Shown here: positions 1-9,338 of the stretch, piece by piece
Position numbering within the stretch: the stretch's first letter is position 1
Layout: the number at the start of each line of letters is the position of its first letter
Origin: Neodontobutis hainanensis
Lineage: Eukaryota; Chordata; Actinopteri; Gobiiformes; Odontobutidae
Direction of reading: 5' to 3'
Length of the DNA: 64,000 nt
Assembly (NCBI GenBank): GCA_024349245.1
Contig: JALDNG010000004.1
Coordinates: forward strand, 1 to 64,000
Program-made: the position numbers and the translations under genes
Notes under the pieces: generated by a model
What the model was told of the DNA's origin: nothing
The model's database searches: none
The model's input: only the letters and a program-made list of their open reading frames with translations

Positions 1-690
1 CGGCTGCCTGTATCCAGGATCTTGTTCTTTCGGTCATGACTCCAAGCTCATGACCATAGGTGAGAGTAGGAATGTAGATCGACTGGTAAATCGAGAGCTT
101 TGCCTTACAGCTCAGCTCCATCTTCACCACGACAGACCGGTACATCGACCGCATTACTGCAGAAGCTGCACCGATCCGTCTGTCAATCTCACTCTCCCTC
201 CTTCCCTCACTCGTGAACAAGACCCCAAGATATTTGAACTCCTCCACTTGAGGCAGGAGCTCTCCACCAACCTGAAGGGGGCAAGCCACCCTTTTCCGAC
301 TGAGAACTATGGGCTTGGACTTGGAGGTGCGGATACTTATCCCAGCTGCATCACACTCTGCAAACGTCCCAGTGCACACTGAAGGTCCTGGCCTGATGGA
401 GCCAACAGGACAACATCATCTGCAAAAACCAGAGACGAGATCCTGTGGTCCCCAAACCAGACTCCCTCTGGCCCCGGCTGCCCATAGAAAGCCTGTCCAT
501 AAAGATAATGAACAATGAAGCGTGAGGGAGCGTGTGGTTTACAGGATTGGGCCGTGGAAGCCCCCGTATTCGACTGCCGCCCAGTTCACTTTGCACCACA
601 GGTGGTGGGCCCATGGGAGGTTGGCCCCACGTTGCTCATTTGGGCTGAGCCCCGGCGAGCCCCCATGGGGAAAGTCCCTCTGTTCCCTCA
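1..690 (-). mobile_element. Non-LTR retrotransposon fragment (RTE-like LINE, reverse transcriptase 3' part)
   Basis: Read on the minus strand, the first ~510 bases are a decayed reverse transcriptase tail. They match, in reverse orientation, the + strand fragments at about 37.2, 40.1, 55.2 and 56.4 kb in this window (shared stretches around 'FADD..LLA' and 'YGHELWV'). The family is common in fish; the clade assignment (RTE-like) is from memory. Bases 515-690 look like a further part of the same repeat. Several stops and frame breaks make it inactive. Confidence 0.6.
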
Positions 691-720
691 GGAGAACAGA
701 TGTCGGTTTGAAAAACACAT

Positions 721-1702
721 AAAGCACATAGATATATTGTTTAACGTTTTGTGTGGCTTTTTTTTATCTCTTCTCTGCTGCAGATGCCTCCTGTGCTCTC
801 ACATCAGGAGTCACCCTGCCCTTTCATAGCTAACAACTATGAGACCAGAACAGGTCAAAGCCCTCCCTCTAGAGATAAAGCTCAGCTTTCTTACCAATTG
901 ATCTCAGAATTGATAAATGTCTTCACCTTGAAAACTGAGTCCGGATGTTTTTGCTTTAACCTTTCCATCAAATCCTCGGATATCTTTTTATTTACCTTTC
1001 GTGTTTTATTCACAAAAAATATTTTGGGTAGTTTCTTTTGTCATTATGCTTAAAAAAGAATAAACACAGTTGTTTGATAATAAATGGCTTTACCCAATCA
1101 GTAACTACAGTATAAGTGAAAAAAAGATTTTTGTGTTATTGTTTATATTCTCTGAAAATAGGCAAACAAATCACAAATTCTGCCAGGGTATGTAAACGTA
1201 TGAGCACAACTGTATTTCTCCAGTTCAGCTGTAAAATGAGTCTTTGCAGAGACAGATAAACCACAGTAAACATCATCTACAGGAGGCACATAGCGACCAC
1301 AACGTCAGGGAAAGTTCACTTTTAAACATGGTTTTGGTGTGAAACCAAAGCCCTGGTGTACACTTGTGAGAGCGCCCTTATTGTGATGTGTGTAAACATC
1401 AGACATCATCACTCGAGAACGGAACAAAATCTTTTGGGCTAAATGTGTTTTTGTGTAACTGGCCTCATTTTGACTGAACTGCTCCATTTTATTCAACTTT
1501 ATACAACAACTTTTTAAACCTTAAAGAAGTTTACCTGCCGGGGAACGGACTGTTTTTGCAAAGCTCTCCCAGAAACAGATTTAAAGACATTCATGAAGCA
1601 TTAGTGAGAGCATGAGGTCGCTGTGGTCTTAAAAAAAGTGGAATTTAAAACATGACAGTCACCAGAAACTTCGTCAGACTGTTTAAAATGCTCTGTTCTA
1701 AG
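721..1702. other. Intergenic, with one dispersed repeat
   Basis: No gene seen. Bases about 880-975 carry a dispersed repeat with the words 'gataaatgtcttcacctt' and 'aactgagtcc'. Recognisable copies lie at about 1885-1985 and 34020-34110. The rest is AT-rich sequence without recognisable content. Confidence 0.5.
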
Positions 1703-1805
1703 ATGAAAAAGTTTAGGACAGTCCTAAACATTACCAACAGACAAACCAACCTGGGGTTTGGGCTGGTGGCTCTGCTGAAGGCCAGAGGGGAGCAGATCTT
1801 CTTAC
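1703..1805 (+). pseudogene. calhm6-like exon 1 relic
   Basis: From the ATG at 1703 the frame reads MKKFRTVLNI, then NLGFGLVALL and GEQIF, clearly the N-terminal helix and first membrane segment of the two calhm6-like genes downstream (MDKFKTVLNI, SLGFGLVALL, GEQIF). Homology stops after about 34 codons, before the CPC cysteine motif, and the frame runs into unrelated sequence ending at 1849. No exon 2 lies nearby before the next complete gene. It is a 5' fragment left by a tandem duplication and is very unlikely to make a channel. Confidence 0.8.
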
Positions 1806-1874
1806 CTGATGAACAAGGTTACAACCTGGTCCATCAGGTTTGGTTTTAGGGGAAACTCCTCCCTTTAGAGATAT

Positions 1875-1990
1875 AAGCTCAGCTCTCTTACAGTTGAACT
1901 CAGAATTGATAAAGTCTCTTTGATTTAGAGGCGAAATGTCTTCACCTTGAAAACTTAGTCCAGATGCTTTTACTCAAACTTTTTCTTAAA
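1875..1990. repeat. Dispersed repeat copy
   Basis: Second copy of the block seen at 880-975, including 'cagaattgataaag' and 'gtcttcaccttgaaaact'. It is followed at 1995-2183 by a 5' flank resembling the flank of the second calhm6-like gene (9160-9338). Both end in the same leader, 'gagcagctgagactgagagc', just before the start codon. Confidence 0.55.
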
Positions 1991-2183
1991 GGTGAAAGAA
2001 CTTTTTATTGGGTCATTTGATACATGTCAGAAAGTGGAAACAAAAAAGAACGTCAGAGGCGGCTGTGGTTTCAGAGGAGGGGTAACGAATTGAGTAAACA
2101 CAAAAAAGGTGGAAGTGAAAGAGTGACAGTTACCAGACACTTCTTTACACTGTTAGAGTGAGCAGCTGAGACTGAGAGCAGAA

Positions 2184-5111
2184 ATGGATAAGTTTAAGAC
2201 GGTCCTAAACATCGCCAACAAACAAACCAGCCTGGGTTTTGGGCTGGTGGCTCTACTGACGGCCGGAGGAGAGCAGATCTTCTCCTCTGTTGTTTTCAGA
2301 TGCCCCTGCAACAAGCTGAACTTCGTCTACGGCCAGGTTTTCCTGCTGGTCCCCGCCCTTGCTCTGCTCATATTGGGTTTCATTTTAACAAAGAAGACTT
2401 GGAAACTGGTGACGGGGGTGTGCCAGCGCAAGGATGAAGTGTGTGGGAGCTGTAAGAGGGTGTTTGCATGTGGGACTGTCCTGTTTCAGATCAGTGTGGC
2501 TGCTCTGGTGGCTCCCAGCACCTGGATCGCTGTGGCTCTGTTGAACGGGAACTTTGTGGAGTGTGCGATGACCGGGACCAACGTGACTCTGTTCAATAAT
2601 CACCTGTGCAACAATGAGGAAACACAGGCCCAGTGTGTGAAGGAGCTGCACCTGTTTTCCTGTGGAAAAGAGAGCCCTGACCTCAGAAACATCAGAGAAG
2701 AGGTGCTGCTCACGCTCAGAGCAGAGTCACAGGTTGGTGAAACAAAAATACCATTTTCTTTTTAATGTTAAAGTATAGACTTTTGATGCCTTCAACAAGT
2801 TGTTACAGACTTAGTCTCAGGCATTTATTACACATCACAGATTTACTGAAGTTGTACTTGAAAACGTTCTTGGACTTGAGACCATCATGTAAAGGTCTTG
2901 TGGTGTTTCCCACAGACTTGCAGTAAGTCTATGGCGATTGTTGATAACATCATTGTTACAACTTTTGTGGGGTTGTGGGGTGGCTCAGCAGAAAAGCAGT
3001 TGTCCAGTTCAATTCCTGCTCTCCCTAGTATTATACTGTTGTTGTGTCCTTGGGCAAGACACCTAAGCCACCTTGCCTCCTGTGTCTGTGATTCTGATGT
3101 AGGCAAGTAATGGCTGCTACGTCACCACCAGTGTGTGACTGTGGAGTGAATGAATAATGGACTCTGTAAAAAGTGCTTTCAGTGCCTTGAAAAGCGCTGT
3201 ATGATTCCTATCCATTATTATTAATAATGTTTTGCTAATGCTTTTGGACCGGACTAACTCTGTCTCCTTCAAACATTACCCTCCACGAGTCTGGACCTGG
3301 TTTAAGACTGGACTAACTCTGTCTCCTTCAAACACTGACCTCCACGAGTCTGGACCTGGTCTAAGACTGGACTAACTCTGTCTCTTTCAAACACTGACCT
3401 CCATGAGTCTGGACCTGGTCTAAGACTGGACTAACTCTGTCTCTTTCAAACACTGACCTCCATGAGTCTGGACCTGGTCTAAGACTGGACTAACTCTGTC
3501 TCTTTCAAACACTGACCTCCATGAGTCTGGACCTAGTCTAAGACTGGACTAACTCTGTCTCCTTCAAACATTACCCTCCACGAGTCTGGACCTGGTTTAA
3601 GACTGGACTAACTCTGTCTCCTTCAAACATTACCCTCCACGAGTCTGGACCTGGTCTAAGACTGGACTAACTCTGTCTCTTTCAAACACTGACCTCCATG
3701 AGTCTGGACCTGGTCTAAGACTGGACTAACTCTGTCTCTTTCAAACACTGACCTCCATGAGTCTGGACCTAGTCTAAGACTGGACTAACTCTGTCTCTTT
3801 CAAACACTGACCTCCATGAGTCTGGACCTGGTCTAAGACTGGACTAACTCTGTCTCCTTCAAACACTGACCTCCATGAGTCTGGACCTGGTCTAAGACTG
3901 GACTAACTCTGTCTCCTTCACAAACACTGACATGAGTCTGGACCTGGTCTAAGACTGGACTAACTCTGTCTCCTTCAAACACTGACCTCCATGAGTCTGG
4001 ACCTAGTCTAAGACTGGACTAACTCTGTCTCTTTCAAACACTGACCTCCATGAGTCTGGACCTGGTCTAAGACTGGACTAACGCTGTCTCCTTCAAACAC
4101 TGACCTCTGTGAGTCTGGACCTAGTCTAAGACTGGACTAACTCTGTCTCCTTCAAACACTGACCTCCATGAGTCTGGACCTAGTCTAAGACTGGACTAAC
4201 TCTGTCTCCTTCAAACACTGATCTCCGTGAGTCTGGACCAGGTCTAAGACTGGACTAACTCTGTCTCCTTCAAACACTGACCTCCATGAGTCTGGACCTA
4301 GTCTAAGACTGGACTAACTCTGTCTCCTTCAAACACTGACCTCCATGAGTCTGGACCTGGTCTAAGACTGGACTAACTCTGACCTCCATGAGTCTGGACC
4401 TGGTCTAAGACTGGACTAACTCTGTCTCCTTCAAACACTGACCTCCATGAGTCTGGACCTAGTCTAAGACTGGACTAACTCTGTCTCCTTCAAACACTGA
4501 CCTCCGTGAGTCTAGACCTGGTCTAAGACTGGACTAACTCTGACCTCCATGAGTCTGGACCTGGTGTAAGACTGGACTAAGTCTGTCTCCTTCAAACACA
4601 GACCTCCATGAGTCTAGACCTGGTCTGAGACTAAGTGTAAAAAGAGACATTAACCTGATAAAAGCTGTGTGTTCTGATGTTGTTGCAGATTATTGGCTGG
4701 GTGCTGATCGCCTCTATCTTCGTGTCCAAGCTGCTGCTGATCTGTTGTGCCCGCTGCACGTCTCCCATCAGTTACCTGCAGCTGAAGTTCTGGCGGCTCT
4801 ACGCTCAAGAGGAGAGCTCCCTGATGGACTCGTACGCCGCCTCACACGCTCGAGAGCTCGCCGACAGAAACATGAAAAGCTTCTTCAACCAAGCCCTTCC
4901 CGAAGATATTAAAACTCCGTCGAAACAGGACTGGGAGAAGATCTCATCGTTGTATAAGTTCAGTAAAAAATATCTGTATTACAGCACCCTGCATCAGTTT
5001 GTGGAGAGCAACGACCCTCTGATGAGAACAGCCTCTGGGAAGTCTACAGGCTCTATCCGCCCAACTCCAGCTGCTCTGGAGTTTGTGGACGATGGACAGG
5101 CCTCAGTGTGA
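2184..5111 (+). CDS. calhm6: Calcium homeostasis modulator, CALHM6-like (copy 1)
   Basis: Two exons, 2184-2732 and 4689-5111, joined in phase 0 (CAG|GTTGGT donor, TTGTTGCAG|ATT acceptor), giving 323 residues, a normal length for the family. CALHM proteins form large-pore, voltage- and calcium-sensitive channels in the plasma membrane; mammalian CALHM6 acts in immune cells. Visible family features are the N-terminal helix MDKFKTVLNI, first membrane segment at ~16-36, CPC motif (Cys40, Cys42), second membrane segment ~48-70, third ~97-121, ECAMTG with Cys127, further cysteines at 142, 151 and 160, fourth membrane segment from residue 184 (IIGWVLIASIF), then the C-terminal helix with YLQLKFW and a DW..ISSLY..S...YYSTLH stretch. 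Asn133 (NVT) is a glycosylation sequon missing in copy 2. The intron carries a SINE and a 59-bp minisatellite. CALHM6 rather than CALHM4 is the best match from memory; the family itself is secure. Confidence 0.9.
2970..3220 (+). repeat. tRNA-derived SINE-like repeat
   Basis: Within the calhm6-like intron. It begins with an A-box-like 'gggtggctcagcag' and a B-box-like 'agttcaattcctgc', then the fish-repeat phrase 'gtgtccttgggcaagacac'. Related copies are at 31775-31935 and 53715-53975. Confidence 0.6.
3247..4630. repeat. 59-bp intronic minisatellite, about 23 copies
   Basis: Tandem unit of 59 bases containing 'gactggactaactctgtct', 'caaacactgacctccatg' and 'agtctggacctggtctaa'. Most units differ by one or two bases. 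Truncated units of about 31 bases, lacking the 'gtctccttcaaacac' part, occur near 4380 and 4540. The array fills most of the intron and ends about 60 bases before the exon 2 acceptor. Confidence 0.95.
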
Positions 5112-5910
5112 CATACATCTTTCCTGCACAAATTAACACCTGGTTTATATAGGATTTTTTTTTTTTATAATATATGCCTTTTCTAAAGTAAATTCTAAAT
5201 AAACATATCCATCAGTCACTGAATCTAGAGGTAATTTCCACTGGAGTGGTACAGGTCGGGTTTCCATCATCAAAAAAAGTGCAAAGTACCTGAAAAGATA
5301 AACTGTCCAAATTTGGGAACCCTTTGTTGACTGTTCCACCTTATTTAAAGTGTGAAATATGAAGCTTGTTTTGTTCTTGTGATAAAAAGTCAAAGAGAAA
5401 ACAGTAAAAACACCAGCAGCTGTTTCCAGTTGTAAACAGAGTCAGTGTAGTTTATAAGTAGCAGCTAAATTATACAATACATAAAAAAAAATTCTGCAGT
5501 AAAGGTAGGTTAAAATAGATGAATTATAAATAAACAAACAAATAAATAAATACTTAATAGTTTTAACAAAAAACATACCTCTGCCACTATTGCTTGTAAA
5601 TTCAAAGGGTCATTCTGAAAACTATTGTTTTTTATATATATCTTTTTTGCTCCATTATTCCATTGTTTTTTTTCTTCAGTCACTTGTAAAGACAGGAAGA
5701 TGAACTTTTATAATAAACATATTTCTCCTGACCTGGAAACTGTCAGCCTGTGTTTGAGTGAAGGCTGCTTTACAGCTGTTTCCTGTAAACGCTCTCAGAG
5801 TGGTTTGTGTTTTCACTGAAAAGACACCGTGGGAAAGAAACCACTGAGAGGAAGAGCTCACTTCCCTCTGACATTGCTCTGACACCGCTCTGAATCCGCT
5901 CTGATTCCAA
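5112..5910. other. 3' flank of calhm6-like copy 1
   Basis: AT-rich 3' untranslated region and flank. Parts recur at 12174-12620 and again at 12885-13470, for example 'cagctgtttccagttgtaaacagagtcagtgtagttt' split between blocks. No open reading frame looks real. Confidence 0.6.
5198..5203 (+). promoter_or_regulatory. Polyadenylation signal AATAAA
   Basis: Canonical hexamer 87 bases after the stop codon of the first calhm6-like gene; a plausible 3' end signal. Confidence 0.55.
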
Positions 5911-8058
5911 TGTCGGTGAGTCTCTGTCGGGGAGTCTCTGTCGGTGAGTCTGTCTGTCGGTGAGTCTCTGTCGGTGAGTCTCTGTCGGTGAGTCTCTGTC
6001 GGTGAGTCTCTGTCGGTGAGTTTGTCGGTGAGTCTCTGTTGGTGAGTCTGTCGGTGAGTCTCTGTTGGTGAGTCTGTCGGTGAGTCTCTGTTGGTGAGTC
6101 TCTGTCGGTGAGTTTGTCGGTGAGTCTGTCTGTCGGTGAGTCTCTGTCGGTGAGTCTCTGTCGGTGAGTCTCTGTCGGTGAGTCTCTGTCGGTGAGTCTC
6201 TGTCGGTGAGTCTCTGTCGGTGAGTTTGTCGGTGAGTCTCTGTTGGTGAGTCTGTCGGTGAGTCTCTGTTGGTGAGTCTGTCGGTGAGTCTCTGTTGGTG
6301 AGTCCGTCGGTGAGTCTCTGTCAGTGAGTTTGTCGGTGAGTCTCTGTCGGTGAGTCTCTGTCAGTGAGTCTGTCGATGAGTCTCTGTCGGTGAGTCTCTG
6401 TCGGTGAGTCTCTGTCGGTGAGTCTCTGTCGGTGAGACTCTGTCGGTGAGTCTCTGTCTGTGAGTCTCTGTCTGTGAGTCTCTGTCGGTGAGTCTCTGTC
6501 GGTGAGTTTGTCGGTGAGTCTCTGTTGGTGAGTCTGTCGGTGCGTCTGTCTGTCGGTGAGTCTCTGTCGGTGAGTTTGTCGATGAGTCTCTGTCGGTGCG
6601 TCTCTGTCGGTGAGACTCTGTTGGTGAGTCTGTTGGTGCGTCTCTGTCGGTGAGTCTCTGTTGGTGAGTCTCTGTCGGTGAGTCTGTCGGTGAGTCTCTG
6701 TTGGTGAGTCTCTGTCGGTGAGTCTCTGTCGGTGCGTCTCTGTCGGTGAGTCTCTGTCGGTGCGTCTCTGTCGGTGAGTCTCTGTCGGTGCGTCTCTGTC
6801 GGTAAGTCTCTGTCGGTGAGTCTCTGTTGGTGAGTCTCTGTCGGTGAGTCTGTCGGTGAGTCTGTCGGTGTGTCTCTGTCAGTGAGTCTCTGTCGGTGAG
6901 TCTCTGTCGGTGCGTCTCTGTCGGTGAGTCTCTGTCGGTGCGTCTCTGTCGGTGAGTCTCTGTCGGTGCGTCTCTGTCGGTGAGTCTCTGTTGGTGAGTC
7001 TCTGTCGGTGAGTCTGTCGGTGAGTCTGTCGGTGTGTCTCTGTCAGTGAGTCTGTCGGTGCGTCTCTGTCGGTGCGTCTCTGTTGGTAAAACTCTGTCGG
7101 TGAGTCTCTGTTGGTAAAACTCTGTCGGTGAGTCTCTGTCAGTGAGTCTGTCGGTGCGTCTCTGTCGGAGCGTCTCTGTTGGTAAAACTCTGTCGGTGAG
7201 TCTCTGTCGGTGAGTCTCTGTCGGTGAGTCTGTCGGTGAGTCTCTGTCGGTGCGTCTCTGTCGGTGAGTCTCTGTCGGTGAGTCTGTCGGTGAGTCTGTC
7301 GGTGAGTCTCTGTCGGTGAGTCTCTGTCGGTGAGTCTGTCGGTGAGTCTGTCGGTGTGTCTCTGTCGGTGAGTCTCTGTCGGTGCGTCTCTGTCGGTGCG
7401 TCTCTGTCGGTGCGTCTCTGTCAGTGAGTCTCTGTCAGTGAGTCTGTCGGTGAGTCTCTGTCAGTGAGTCTCTGTCGGTGCGTCTCTGTCGGTGAGTCTC
7501 TGTCGGTAAGTCTCTGTCGGTGAGTCTCTGTCGGTGAGTCTCTGTTGGTGAGTCTCTGTCGGTGAGTCTCTGTCGGTGAGTCTCTGTTGGTGAGTCTGTC
7601 GGTGCGTCTCTGTCAGTGAGTCTCTGTCGGTAAGTCTCTGTCGGTGAGTCTCTGTCGGTGAGTCTCTGTCGGTAAGTCTCTGTCGGTGAGTCTCTGTCAG
7701 TGAGACTGTTGGTAAAACTCTGTCGGTGAGTCTCTGTCAGTGAGTCTCTGTCGGTGCGTCTCTGTCGGTGAGTCTCTGTCGGTAAGTCTCTGTCGGTGAG
7801 TCTCTGTCGGTGAGTCTCTGTTGGTGAGTCTCTGTCGGTGAGTCTCTGTCGGTGAGTCTCTGTTGGTGAGTCTCTGTTGGTGAGTCTCTGTCGGTGAGAC
7901 TTTGTCGGTGAGTCTCTGTCGGTAAGTCTCTGTCGGTGAGTCTGTCGGTAAGTCTCTGTCGGTGAGTCTCTGTTGGTGAGTCTGTCGGTGAGTCTCTGTC
8001 GGTAAGTCTCTGTCGGTGAGTCTCTGTCAGTGAGTCTGTCGGTGAGACTCTGTTGGTG
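5911..8058. repeat. 14-bp minisatellite, about 2.1 kb
   Basis: Tandem array built on a 14-base unit 'gtctctgtcggtga', mixed with 12-base units 'gtctgtcggtga' and point variants (ggtgcg, ggtaag, ttggtg, tcagtg). Roughly 150 units are present. It lies between the two calhm6-like genes. Confidence 0.95.
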
Positions 8059-9338
8059 CGGTCTTTAATGCTTCCAATGTAGGAACAGTTCAGACTGTCA
8101 AAAAAAATGACACAATGATAAAAAGAGTATTTGTTTTGGAGAGACTACACAAGCTTAGATTTTTTTAAAGAATATAGAAGTGTGGCACCCAAAAAAATTT
8201 AGCATTTAAAAGGGGCCTCTATACTTTCTTTTATTCTTGTGTTGTCATATTTGTCTGTAAATACATATATATTCTAATTATATTCTTTGTGGCAGTAAGA
8301 AATTCACAACTCACCTGTAGAATTACTTAAATAGATACAGTGCAATGCATATGTTACACCACTTGAAGGCAGTAGAGGTGAAAAAGTGAAGTCCTTCGCT
8401 GGACATTTTTAGATTATTTTATTTAAGCCTGAAATAAGAATAGGTGATATTATATAAATAAAAGTATGTTTTTGCAGATGTGGAAACAAGAGATACATTA
8501 TCTATTCATTCTTCTGTAACATCAACATCTGTTTTGTCATCAACAATTTCAGTTTTATAGTAACTTATTGTGGCAGCTGTAGCTTGCTGTAAGTTCAGTT
8601 TAATTAAATAAAGTATCATCAACAATAAAACTATGAATAAAAAAACATCTATAATAGAACTATTAGATAAGTACCTTCCACAATAAATACAATATATAAA
8701 AACACGACTGGTTTAAAGTGCAAGTTCTAGTGTGTTAAGGAGGCGGACAGTGCTGGGATATGTACTGAATGGAAACTGCTTGCTTTGGTCTTTATGTTTC
8801 TCAGTCTTTTGTGAGAGGTCTTCTAAAGTCTTAAGGTTTGTCTTTTCCAATCGAGCCTCATAGATTTCAGACAGAGACAACATTTCTGTCCCATCACCCT
8901 GGAAACTGTCTTTACTATTCCATTCAGCTGTCTTTTGTTTTCAGCAGACAGACTCAAAAAAACACACAGTTATTCCGAAAGTTAAAATACTTTCCGCCTG
9001 TTCCAACACGTTACACTGAAGGGCTGTTTCTTTACACTGCTTCTACAAACTGGTTCAATGGCACACACTTTTCTATTCTCACATACAGGCCTACAAAAAA
9101 AATAAAAAAAAACACATTAAACACAATTGTAAAAATAAATTAAAAGAACTTTGACGTTTCTTTGCAAACATTCTAACTTTATTGTGACATTTGATGCAAG
9201 TCAGAACGAAAGTGAAAACAGAGATGAGCATGAGGAAGCTGTGGTTTAGGAGGAGGAGTAACGGACTGAAGAGAAATAGTGAGAGTTACAAACACTTCTT
9301 TACACTGTTTGAGTGAGCAGCTGAGACTGAGAGCAGAA
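8059..9338. other. Intergenic and 5' flank of calhm6-like copy 2
   Basis: AT-rich; no gene recognised up to about 9160. The open frame at 8838-9143 has no recognisable domain. Bases 9160-9338 are the 5' flank and leader of the next gene and resemble 1995-2183. Confidence 0.5.

Noticed and set aside
3247..8058. Regular repeats that could suggest a CRISPR array
   Set aside because: There are no unique spacers; the units are head-to-tail minisatellites in an animal genome.
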